Shown here: positions 54,139 to 64,000 of the stretch, in pieces
How positions within the stretch are numbered: the first letter of the stretch is position 1
How the letters are laid out: every line of letters begins with the position of its first letter
NCBI GenBank assembly: GCA_958450325.1
Contig: OY288239.1
Coordinates: forward strand, 43,233,811 to 43,297,810
DNA length: 64,000 nucleotides
Direction of reading: 5' to 3'
From: Agrostemma githago
Taxonomy: Eukaryota > Streptophyta > Magnoliopsida > Caryophyllales > Caryophyllaceae
Made by a program: the position numbers and the translations under genes
Notes under the pieces: generated by a model
The model's database searches: none
What the model saw: only the letters and a program-made list of their open reading frames with translations
Told to the model about the DNA's origin: nothing

Positions 54139-55530
54139 GCCCTCCTTTGATTCGGCCTGGATAAGGGCGAAGATGTCATCTGGGATGAAATTGCATTCCC
54201 GAGCCAGTTTGGTCCCGGGGTATGAGATGGTGGGCTGATAGAAGCCCGTTTGAATAGCTCCGAACACCGGGGTGACGAACGTGACCGCCTTGGTTTGGTC
54301 CGTGTATCCGGGCGCCATGGTATAGCCTAGACCGAGGCGAGATTGTCCGTTGTTTAGGGTTTCGATAATTTTCCCGGGTGGAAGATAGGGCCTTGATGTG
54401 ATTCCCGGTAGACAACCCAGATTCTGTAGCATTGTATCGATGCTAGTAGTGAAGTATGGCCGGAAAAGGTATTCTTCCTCGATCATTCCCACGAAGTTGA
54501 ATCCTCGTGGGTCGGCTGAGTCTGCCGTGTTGCAGCTTGACACGATTATGGGAGTAGCTTCAAGAGTGACGATCCCATCTTGTAAAGGTAGCTTGATCTT
54601 CCTGTGAAGAGTGGAAGACACAACTTTGACCGCGTGAATCCATGGTCTCCCAAGCAACAGATTGAAAGATGAAGTAACATCGATCACTTGGAATTCTAAC
54701 TCCTTCTCGATTGGGCCTGTCATGATTGTTAGTTTAACGGCCCCAGCAACCGATTTTGGGCTCCCATCAAAAGCTTGGATAGTTTGCGCAGTCGGAAGGT
54801 AGTCAGCCTCGGTAATGCCGAGGGCCTTGGCTGTCCTTAAGGGAAGGACGTTTACTGCGGACCCGTCATCAATCAAGGTCATCGGGAGATACTTGTTGCG
54901 GCAGATCACCGTGATGTATAGGGCCAAGTTACGGGTGGTCCCGAATGGTGGAAGGTCAGACTCGGAGAAAGTGATAAGTGGGCCCTCTCCTTTGGACTTG
55001 TCCTTGAGATGTGGCAAGATTGTGGCTACCATCTCGGTGGGGGTAACCGATGAGTCGACCTTGATTTCATCAAGGGCCCTAGTAAGTGTTGTCCGATGTT
55101 CTTGTGATCTAACCAAAAGCTGCCATATAGTAATATCAATTCGGACCCTCTTTACTTGCCTGACTAGGGCCGTGTCAGCGTTTGGCTCTTCAGGAGCGAG
55201 CTCCGTCCTGGAAGGTTCAGTGACGGTTTCCGGAGTGGTAAGACTGGCCGTGATGGTGTGTGAACCGGCCAGAGCTCTGGCTTTGGCTTTCCGGATCTCT
55301 TCGATGGTGACGGGGACAACTTCCCCTTTGGCCAAGTAAACATCATCTTCATCGTCATTCCATATCCCGTTGATTTGGGAAATGAAAGTGGAAATGAGAT
55401 AAGAGCAGTCAACTACCTCTCTAGTAAAAATGGCGTGAGTAGCAAGAGGATTACTTTTGTTACTTGGCTTGTCACTGGGTAGTGGTACCTTCCTACTTTC
55501 GATCAGATCTTGGATAAGATGCTTCAACTT
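54139..55530 (-). pseudogene. Element B protease region
   Basis: Open from the codon after the gag TGA to the Cassandra insertion (the apparent frame runs into the TRIM to 53956). Holds the aspartic protease with MTLIDDGSAVNVLPL (near 54870) and LLLGRPWIHAVK, and the downstream LARECNFIPDDIFAL block. The DDG triad of Asp, Asp, Gly (not the more common DTG/DSG) is shared with element A. In live relatives this enzyme cuts the gag-pol chain. Confidence 0.9.
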
Positions 55531-56613
55531 TCAGCATTTCTCCGTGTCATGCCCGTTGCCTTGGTGATAATGGCAATAGGCTTGAATGTTGTAGCTTTTG
55601 GATCGCTTTTCCACGGGAACTTCTGGAATTGGGCCTATCGGTTGGATTACGCCTTTCGAAGACAGCCTTTGTAAGGCGTTAGCATAGGTTGTCCCTATGT
55701 CGGTGAATACCCGATTTGGAGTATTCTTTTTGGTCGAGGTGTCCAGTGAGTTAACCTCGTCGAAGATGCTTCGGGCCGCCGTTGTGGTTGCGGGCTTGCT
55801 GGAGGATGAACTGGCTCCTTGATACCCCTTGGTAGAGGCCTTAGTAAGGTTCTCTAGCCTTAGATCATCTTCGATCCTAGTACCCATTTCGGTCAAAGTG
55901 GCGAAGTTGGGTATGATGGCGTACCTGAGATGGACTCGGTAAGCGGGGAGGAGGTTTTTGACAAAGGCCTCCACTAGCACCTTTTCGGTGGGCTTGTCCA
56001 CCAGCTTAACACTTTCGGTCCTCCACCTTTGAAGGTATTTGGTGAAACCCTCCTTAGGTTCTTGGGCCATAACTTCCAGAGTACGCATGGTAGTCTGGAT
56101 TTCAGCATTATCCGCGTTGTTCCGCGCGAATTCCATTGCAACATCGTCCCAGGTTTTGTATTTCTTGGGATCAAGCCTGTAGTACCAGGCTTTCGGGTGT
56201 TTCTCCAGAGAGGAAGCAAAGAGATGCTTGAACATGCTCGATTTGACCCCTTTAACAGCCATAAAGTCTTTGAAAGCCCGAATGTGGAGTACCGGGTCTT
56301 CAGTCCTGTCGAACATTGGCAAGCCCGTTAAGTTAAGGTTAGCGGGTAGTTCATCAGTTAAGGGTGAATAGGTACGGGCATTTTCCGTGAGAATGGTGTT
56401 TCTGGTGGTCGAGTGGACCTGTTCCTGCAGCTTTTGGACCGCGCCGGCCAATGCGGCCAAGGGTCCGTCATCTTCGATCGAAGCATTGGGGGTTCCCTGT
56501 TCCACGGCACTAACCCGAGTGACGATGGCAATCTGGTCCTCCCGCATTTTCCTCAATTGGTCCTGGATTTGGGTCAACGAGGCGGTCAAGTCGTCTATGG
56601 CTTGTTGTGTCAT
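55531..56613 (-). pseudogene. Element B gag
   Basis: 360 codons from the ATG at 56613. The N-terminal part looks coiled (LTASLTQIQDQLRKMREDQ), followed by the gag core with LHIRAFKDFMAVKG, KHPKAWYYRLDPKKYKTWDD and EPKEGFTKYLQRW. The C-terminus carries CHYHQGNGHDTEKC. It ends in a TGA (55531-55533) where element A has TGG, cutting gag from protease. All other positions are open, so gag alone could in principle be made; whether this stop matters for expression is unknown. Confidence 0.92.
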
Positions 56614-57678
56614 TGCTCGAGTGAAGGGTGACTTGTCTGTAAGAGCACCGCGTAATTAGCAACTTAACCCGAATCCTAAGAAAATTACATCTCGAGCAAG
56701 GGAAAAGGAAGAAGACTAAAACGGTAATGACTCGGAAAAGACACCTAGACGGCCGACTTGTGGAAAGGTGGGCCTTCCTCAGGATCCAACTATGTGGGTT
56801 GGGCCCTGTCCGGAGGAAGGTTCACGTGAGACATTCCCAGACTTTTAGACTCGATTGTGTAAATGGGCCAACCTTTGTAGGAGTATGTCCTACGTAGGTG
56901 GGCCTTGCCTTAGTAAAATAAGGCGGACTAGTATATGGGGGAAAATCCGTGATGTATGATCGACGGAGTTTCGACGCTAGAGACTCCTACGACTTATGAC
57001 ACGACCCGACACTGCTAAATACGGGAAGTCTAAGAAGAGGAAGTTTAGAAATATGATATTTTTTGAAAAGCCCGAAAAATTCGGGGTGGAACCGGCCCTT
57101 TTTCCGGAAAAAAAAAACGGAAAAGGTGGGCCGGGCGACGGTTTAAAAATTTCGAAAATAATTTCGAGTTTTGAATTGGGCATAATACCAGCTAGAAAAA
57201 GGCTATTTTGAATAAAATCATAAGTCCTAAATTCAGTATATGTCCGGGGTTTTGAAATTGGATATTTTGAAAAGGATGCAAAATTTTGAAAATGACGGTT
57301 TTTGAAAAAGATGTGGATCAAGTAGCACGTAGTCATGGAAACAGTATAATGACGCCATCCATGCTCTTAAGCTAAGTCTCGGTCAGTCTATAAGGGTCTA
57401 TACCAGTGTACATAGCCTATCGAGAATCGGGGCGGACTCCCTAAATCGAGTTGATATTAGGACATGCCGTAAAACCCATACGAATCGGCTAATGGACACC
57501 TTTGACATATCCAGTTTGGACTACATCAATGGTATAGTGGGACGTCGGTCACCAGTACCGGCCCGGGAAAATGGGGTTATGCATGAACCGTAAAACTAAA
57601 ACGCGTATTGTACTAGTCAAACGATTTCTATTCGAGTCTCACCCTGAGGACACCGAAGGTTAGTAACGCATCAGTAAG
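56614..57678 (-). other. Untranslated leader of element B
   Basis: Aligns with 3355-4416. No gene. Confidence 0.7.
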
Positions 57679-57696
57679 TCCCCAGCGGAGTCGCCA
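57679..57696 (-). other. Primer-binding site, element B
   Basis: TGGCGACTCCGCTGGGGA on the minus strand, three bases inside the 5' LTR; identical to that of A. Confidence 0.8.
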
Positions 57697-57699
57697 AAA

Positions 57700-60087
57700 T
57701 GTGGACATGACATAGGTCCACCCCAACGCGGCCACGCGCGGGTTTGGGGAGGCGAATGAATCTCCATATGAGATGGTCAAATTAAAATTTAAATCGAAGT
57801 CGGAGTCGCCACCAAATTTTATGGTTATTCGGAACCGTTCGAGCCCACTCTATATCGTAGTGGGCCGTGTACAAAATACGGCCCATTACCGATTTCAGAG
57901 TTTATTGGGCTCGTCCATTTGCAGTTCGATACAGATGCCGACTTGAGTGGTTTATCGTATATTGAATGACTCTCGTTGCCAATGGTTTCGGACATCCGGA
58001 AACCACGGTTCTGAGTAAGGGGTGAGGGTACGTGTTGGGAAGTTCACTAAGAACACCCAACCCCGCCCGCACATTAGCGGCCTCTACTAGGATATCGAAT
58101 GATTTTTAATACGCGCGTTAGTTGAACGATGAATGATATGCACACATTGTTTTCCTAAGCATGAACTGGTTGCTAAGTCGTTTAATGCATGAAAATTAAC
58201 GTCGAAGTTGAATTTAGCATGTGAAATTCGTTTTAGTATAACAAAACAAATGATGAAAAGGAATGAATTTGCTACAAGACAAACAAACGAGTTAGTATCG
58301 ATTTGTAAATAGTAATATAGCAAATAAATATACGAGATCGAAATCTGAAAAATATCGTTAAAAGACGTTGTTTTGTATAAAAAACGAATCTCGAAAAATA
58401 ATAAAAAACGAGAGAGGCGCGCCAAGGCAGCCGGCCGCGCGGCTCGCCGGCGAGTCGCGTGTCGGGCTGGTTCCGAGAGCGGTTTTTTGAAAATTCGATG
58501 GTTTTATTAAATCGCGTACGAATATTGTATGATCCGTACTCGAGTTAATATTTTCAACATTCGTTATATTCGACAGTTGACTATGGAATCAATATCAAAT
58601 GCTTGGAATAGTTTTAGAAAAGATGTAAATTTTAGAAATCGTTTCGTAGAATAAATAATAAAACGAACGAAAAAGTTAAAAAAAAGGTTCGGGTTTCAGG
58701 CCCGTGCGCGAGCCGCCTGGGCGTGGCGCGACTCGCGTACGGGTCTGTCCGGCTTTTTTTTGTTTGAAATTGCTAAATTTGATGAATCGCGTACAAAATA
58801 TGAATTAATTTATATTCGATTCATGTTTTCGATATTCGTCGTATCCGATATTCGATTATGAAATCGATATCGGATATTTGGAATGAGTTTAAAAAGGTTT
58901 TGTAAAATTGTTTGAAAAAAGGAATTTGAACGAGAAAAGATGTAACGATTTTTAATATCGTCGAGATCTTAATATAATTCTTTTCGATACAATATTCGAT
59001 TATAGCAAATCGATATCATATTTTTAAGAATGTTTGTTATGAAAATAGTTTTTTTGTTAATATCGATATTAGAAATAAAAAAAAAGACGACGCTTGACCC
59101 GTAAAAGGAAAAAGGACGACGAGGAAGAGAAGAGAAGAAAAGGAGAAATCGGGTTTGGTTACACCCTCAACCTACATGCATTTGTTAACTCGGATCGGGG
59201 CTCGTCGGAATGTGGCTAGGCACGGGAGCATCGAGTGATGTCGGTCGGGTTAGGGTGGTTCGGTGAAGGTGACGGGTGAAGGATGTCGGGTATCGGGAAC
59301 GGTTTCCTTCGGGTTTTGGACGCACTATCGGTTTCTCGATGCTAAGGTTTATGCTTTTCAGGAATTATGTATGTCGGAATGACAGAAAGTTGATGTGTAT
59401 CTTGCTAATAATTGATATAATGATTTCTGATTGATGTCTTGATTTCTGATTGATGTGATGTATCGAAAGTGTTGTATGCAAGGGGCTATTTATAGGGAGT
59501 TCCCGACCTTGGCTAGGAGAGGTGCATTTGAATTAGAACTACCGCTTAGGATAGGAAACGTAGGAGTTTGAGAAGCATGAGAATTCTGCTTTCTTGTGAA
59601 GGAAGAAAGGGAAACACGGCTGATTTGCTGCTGTTTGGCCGAGTATTTGCACTCGGTCGGGTGTTTGAATCGGTTTTCGGATAGGATTCCTACTTGAGAT
59701 TGAATTCCATCCTTAAACGGATTTGTTTATTATTTTATGTGGCTGATTTTTGTGAAGTTGGAGTCCGAATTGGACACGTGAGACATCACGGTCGGTCCAC
59801 AAGTCTCGGGAAATATCTTTAACCGGGTTTTGACTCGGTCGCTAAAAGACGGTTTTACCCCTGGCGTCGGATTCGACCCAAATTAGTGTCATTTGACTCG
59901 AAACGACCCACTGGGCCTGAATTTGAGGTTGGTTTTGTGAAATTTGTACTCCTTAAAAAGCCCAAGCTAAATATCCATGATTTCGAGCCCATTTCCGAGT
60001 ACGTTAAAGCATGTTTGCGTCCGATCATCATCGGGTGTTTGTCGGAAACTACTATAGACACCTTGCAGCAAAATGTGGGTGTCTACA
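57700..60087 (-). repeat. 5' LTR of element B
   Basis: 2388 bp, TGTGGACATG...GGGTGTCTACA, with a TATAAATAG on the minus strand at 59486-59494. Differs from 44729-47130 by several block changes (58325-58450, 59225-59430). Confidence 0.95.
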
Positions 60088-60092
60088 CTTAT

Positions 60093-60181
60093 TTTCCATC
60101 TTTCATTTTCCACTACACATTTCGACACACCTTAATTCTCACTAAGAAGGTGGTGTGACCCTTTTAGTGAGACGGAGGGAG
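60093..60181. mobile_element. Stowaway-like MITE, right half
   Basis: Ends GTGAGACGGAGGGAG followed by TA; complements the CTCCC start at 44609. Confidence 0.6.
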
Positions 60182-60183
60182 TA

Positions 60184-60430
60184 TTAGTTATGCGACGAAG
60201 TGATTATGATTATTTCAAACCATTGTCATTTCAAATATTTGACACCGCTTATCAATGTTTATCTTAAAGGGACGACACCGAGAGAAATCAAGAATTGAGA
60301 CAGGCTAGGAAAATTTAGATTTTTTTCTAAATATAAAAATTATAATTTAAAGAAAATAATACTAATAGTATTACAATAAATAAAAATTAAATATAAAAAA
60401 TATGGTTTTTTGCTTAAAAAGCAATAAAAA
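60184..60430. other. AT-rich non-coding sequence
   Basis: Nothing recognised. Confidence 0.6.
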
Positions 60431-60945
60431 ATTAGGCGTTCGAAACTATTTATGTCCCGTATTCTGACCATAACCTGATACGGGACTAGTATTTGACCCG
60501 ACCCACTCGACAGTTCTAGTGTCTACATTAGTTACCTGGGTGAAACAAATGACACTCATAGAAATACCAGGTCTTACGCCTGTGAGAAATATTAATATCT
60601 CCGTGAGACCATGACAACTCATCTGCGAACATTGAGTTTATCTATGTCTTTTACTCGCTAACCATTTGACTCTACTACATCTAATATATTTGCAAGCATG
60701 CAACCTTCTCGCTTCAAATTCGACCTGACCCGCAAACCCGTCCCACCCAATCTATTGTTTTTTGAGTCATAAACCAGTTTTTTTACCCAAATCCAAAATT
60801 ACCTTTTAATTTAGGGACATGACTTGGCCCGACCCGTTCAACCCGTTGGAAAGAAGAGACTACAAAGCCTAAAGCACAATTCTAGCCAATCTATTTCTAT
60901 GCATAAATTTTGTTAAAACTCTAATTTTAACCTATTAGCAATTCA
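60431..60945. repeat. Second copy of the segment flanking element B
   Basis: Homologous to 44138-44600, same orientation, clearly diverged. Confidence 0.75.
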
Positions 60946-60952
60946 ATATATA

Positions 60953-61142
60953 CTCTCTCCATTTTTTTATTTAGCCCCATTTTCTTTTAGGAATTTTTTT
61001 AGCTAGCCTCATATATTCATAAGGAAATTTATTAATTAGTACTATATCACATGCACTATATCACCAATTTTTTCTTACTTTTTCACTTTTTCTTAAAATT
61101 TGTACCAAACCCATATGGAATTAGTAAAGAAAATGGAGGGAG
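60953..61142. mobile_element. Stowaway-like MITE
   Basis: About 190 bp with CTCTCTCCATTTTTTT at the left and AAAATGGAGGGAG at the right, inverted to each other. TA precedes the left end; the right TA is not intact. Confidence 0.6.
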
Positions 61143-61383
61143 AAATTAATTATTAATCCGTATATATTATCCTTTTATTTGAATATATTTTTATGTCTAA
61201 TCTTAACTTAAATCATCTAGCATTTTTAGTAACATACACTCCTGTACAGTTGCACATATGAGACAAAAGTTGTGTTCTCGTGTTAAATAGTACTCAACAT
61301 TACTATAAGATCAAACCTGACCCGACATGCCCAACTCGTTTTTTCGTTGGTCAAGAGTCAAGATCTCTAAATCTTGATCTATG
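61143..61383. other. Non-coding spacer
   Basis: No gene. Confidence 0.6.
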
Positions 61384-63499
61384 TGTGGACGTCCGTCCGC
61401 ACCACCCGGTGCCCCGCGCGGCACCGACCCAGTTTTTCAACGTGTGGCGGCAGCCACCCACGCGGCCCCCTCCCGGTGGGAGGCCAGTCCGATCTCGCGT
61501 ACAGGGCGATGTTTCGGACCTTCATTCGGATGATGATCTGGACTTGTACTAGACGGGTGCGGGAACCCGTGTTTCCGTTTGTAATCGATCGACTCGTGGT
61601 TGTAAATGTTTAACAGCCGATTCATTTGGTAAGGTGGCCTATTTAGTGAACTGAATTTGTTGCCGATTTGTGGAGTCGCCACCGAGTCAATTATGGGGAC
61701 TCGGAAACCGTTCAAGTCAACTTTAATCCCTAGCCGGCTCAAAGTTGAGGGGCACGGGACCTAAAGATAAAGACTTGTACCCTTAAGCACTCCATGCGTG
61801 GAATGACTCTCATTGCCAATGGTTTTGGACATCCAGAAACCATCGATTCCAAGTAAGGGGTGAGGGTACGTATTGGGAAGCCAACATCCGATAGATGTCA
61901 ACACCCAATCCCGTCCGCACTATAGCGGCTTCTACTAATCAATCGGTGGGCTGATATCCTAGTTCTTTTGTTGTGGCGGAAGTACTGTAACATCCATTGT
62001 TTTCACCCTATCCCTTTTCCTACGTCGGTTGTTTAAGGACAAGTAAGTTTTGTCGTCAAAGTAGTCGTGTTTACATTTTTTGCATGCTATTTCACGTGAC
62101 AAGCAGGCCATGAAAAGATGCACGTAGGAGAGTAGAGAATACTAATATTATAGGTATTAGCAAGTCAGTTTTAACGCGATAATACGGATATTAGTCGTTC
62201 TCGTGGTATACCTTACCTGGTATTCTGCTTAAGATGCGTCAGTTCGATATTAATAGGAATGCGTCGAACCATGCATGGCGAGCACCGGGACTAATACGAA
62301 ACCTAACCATCGCTTTGTTCAGTTTTAGCTTATTTACGTTTTGATTTCCGTGTTAGGTGATTTAGCATGCGATTATAAAGTCATAAAAGCAATAAATTAT
62401 ACAAAAAACTGTAAATGCGAATATAAGTAAATCACATTGTGAGGAGTTGCACCCTCAGAGTGTACACTAAACGGGACTCGATGCATAGATAGTTAAGAAC
62501 GGATCTCGGAATTACTCGGATTTATTTAGTGTATTTTAGTATTTGCGGTTGAAGTTGGGACGTTACGTGTTTTAGTAAGTGTTCGTGGACCTAGTGTCCA
62601 TTCCTAGTGTTATCATAGTGCATAATAAAAGAAAGTGCGAGAATGTAAAGTTTTTTTAGATGACAACCTAGTGATGACTCGGCTTCCAAGGCGAATCCTC
62701 CTAGCTTGCTTAGTGATTTTGGCAGAGTTCCGTTACCGTTGATCCCTCCTGCGGCTACTCCGGCAGAGCCTCGTTATTATGGGCTGATTCTGCGGCTAAT
62801 CCGGCAGAACTTCGTTACTAGACTTTAGCTAGTCGAACACAGGCACCTCGGTATTGAGTGGGATGCTCGAAGGTGAGGAGTAGCATCGATGTCGCTTTTT
62901 CGGAACTACGATCGAGTGGATCGTTTGCCTCGGGTGTCGGAGTACGAGCCCTTAGCGAGAAGTTTAGAGGGAGAAGAGAAGAATGAATTGTTTGTCGAAT
63001 GAATGAGGTGAGGGAGGGTATTTATAGGTGTTTTTGGCCCTCGTCACCCATATGGACGCCTGAGTTGTGGCGCACCAAGACTCAGGCGCCTGGGTTCGGG
63101 CGTGGGGAGTTTCAGACGCGTGAGGTGAGGCGGTTGAAGTTTTGAAGATACGATTTTGATACTTTCCAAAAATCGAGAGGGAGGAGTATAATACGTATCT
63201 TGGGGCCTAAGGTTTCCCCAGGTTTAACCTAGCACCGCAAGTTTAGTGGACCTCGGGTGTGCATCCCGAGGTTTGCTTAGCGCGGTGCTGACTCGGTTTG
63301 AGTTTCGGGACCAACTCGGGGTCTCGGTGTCTGAATTGACTCTAAAAAGTGTATATGCGACCGTAACGACACGACTAAGGCTGCCATCATAGAAAAACTA
63401 TTTAAAACATCGCGAACCCGCGTGGCGTTGCAGTCCTATCGTCATCGAGTGTTTGTTGGGCACTTCTGCAGCCACCAGGTCCAAATCTGGGTATCTACA
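61384..63499 (-). repeat. 3' LTR of Tat-like element D
   Basis: 2116 bp, TGTGGACGTC...GGGTATCTACA. Shares with the A/B LTRs the GGAGTCGCCACCGA block and the GAATGACTCTC / GGTGAGGGTACGT blocks, but is otherwise different. The left end has a GGTGCC...GGCACC inverted repeat (61410-61427). Short repeats CTGCGGCTA.TCCGGCAGA lie near 62748 and 62790. Minus-strand TATAAATA at 63018-63025. Confidence 0.82.
63018..63025 (-). promoter_or_regulatory. TATA box in element D LTR
   Basis: TATAAATA on the minus strand, in the same relative region as in A and B. Confidence 0.55.
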
Positions 63500-64000
63500 G
63501 AAGCCCCCAATTTGAGTGAGGCTTGAACAAGGCGAAAGTCAAAGTTTAGCCACCCAGGTCAATCAAGGATTACGACCTAGTGGCTGTCCGGTCCGATCGT
63601 TTTAAGTCCGTTGGACTACGTGTTGAGGCTCGTCAACCAAGGCCTAGGAATTGTACCTGACGTCTTCGCTTGCAGTTGCTTGCTTGGGCCCGGGCCGGTG
63701 CTTGTCGTCTCGCTCTTGGTTCTTCATGCTCGCGCGTTTTTACCTTTTCGGGTTGTTTAAAAGTTCGTTTAGTTTTAAGTGTTTTCATGTGTAAGTGACG
63801 CGTTAAGCTTAAGTGCAAAGAATGTTCATATGTGTTGGCTTCAACTTGAACAAATATTTTTGGGATGCTTGTGAATCCTTGATGAAATAAAACGTTCGAG
63901 GGCGTCAGTCTCTACTCAAACGGTAGTCTTCGGAATGCTTGTGACCCCTTGGGCGAAATAAAGCGAAACAAAAATGTTCGAGGCCGTCAGTCTCCACTCG
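63500..64000 (-). mobile_element. Internal 3' region of element D
   Basis: Starts with the polypurine tract (minus strand ATTGGGGGCTTC at 63500-63511). The next roughly 150 bases align with 47131-47280 of B (GGCGAAAGTCA, CCAGGTCAATCAAGGATTA). From about 63863 a repeat of 70-82 bp begins (ATGCTTGTGA ... GTTCGAGG.CGTCAGTCTC), two copies visible before the window ends. Confidence 0.75.

Larger units (their letters stand above)
44724..60092 (-). mobile_element. Complete Tat-like Ty3/gypsy element B
   Basis: A complete insertion, 44729-60087, with 5-bp duplication cttat at 44724-44728 and 60088-60092. Order on the minus strand: 5' LTR 57700-60087, primer site, leader, gag, protease, RT (N-terminal part deleted), RNase H, second RNase H, integrase, antisense ORF region, polypurine tract, 3' LTR 44729-47130. 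Two RNase H domains and an antisense ORF downstream of integrase are marks of the Tat lineage. In-frame stops at 55531, 53279, 51917, 50831 and 50567, a deletion at about 52700 and a Cassandra insertion make it inactive. Confidence 0.95.

Noticed and set aside
44729..60087. Endogenous plant pararetrovirus
   Set aside because: RT and RNase H are present, but so are integrase, LTRs, a primer site and a target duplication; no movement protein. This is an LTR retrotransposon.

Overview
This window is nuclear DNA from a plant, most likely a eudicot with a large, repeat-rich genome. No bacterial gene organisation and no ordinary host gene could be recognised. Almost everything that can be identified is a transposable element or a piece of one, and many are inserted inside each other. 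The plant assignment rests on element types seen directly: Tat-lineage Ty3/gypsy elements with an antisense extra ORF, Ty1/copia elements with tRNA-iMet-type primer sites, an Athila-like gag, a Cassandra TRIM carrying 5S rRNA sequence, plant L1-type LINEs, and hAT and Stowaway MITEs. The species cannot be named from the sequence.

Layout. 1-6840: 5' part of Tat-like element A (minus strand), whose gag-protease-RT frame is open for 1118 codons and runs off the left edge. Its 5' LTR is 4438-6840. 6841-15323: a decayed Ty1/copia element (copia-1, minus) hit by element A at its 3' end and by a related solo LTR (8799-11460, TSD ctacc). 15366-19023 and 29456-32446: two solo LTRs of one long-LTR family (TSDs atgtc and acagt). 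19024-20738: small elements, including an (AT)n tract, a foldback MITE, a 237-bp tandem duplication, a Helitron-type terminus and a hAT MITE with a tRNA-like segment (TSD gtaggggt). 20739-26720: an L1-type LINE (minus) with a second LINE inserted in its endonuclease region.

26729-33335: remains of an Athila-like element (minus): LTR with palindromic repeats, polypurine tract, non-coding region, gag, and no pol found. 33336-38073: copia-2 (minus), with LTRs of only about 100 bp and few disabling mutations. 38074-43900: AT-rich repeats, a 540-bp tandem array, Helitron-like termini and a second copy of the Athila-like LTR fragment. 44729-60087: complete Tat-like element B (15.4 kb, TSD cttat), inserted in a Stowaway-like MITE that lies between two copies of a roughly 500-bp segment. 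B carries a Cassandra TRIM (53408-54133), a deletion removing the N-terminal part of RT, five in-frame stops, and a plus-strand antisense ORF with its own TATA box, intron and poly(A) signal. 60088-61383: flanking repeats and a MITE. 61384-64000: the 3' LTR and start of the internal region of a third, different Tat-like element (D).

Functionally, the coding content is replication machinery: gag (particle), protease, reverse transcriptase, RNase H and integrase for the LTR elements, and ORF1p, endonuclease and RT for the LINEs. Only element A looks potentially competent over the part visible. The antisense ORF of B is the least conventional gene present.
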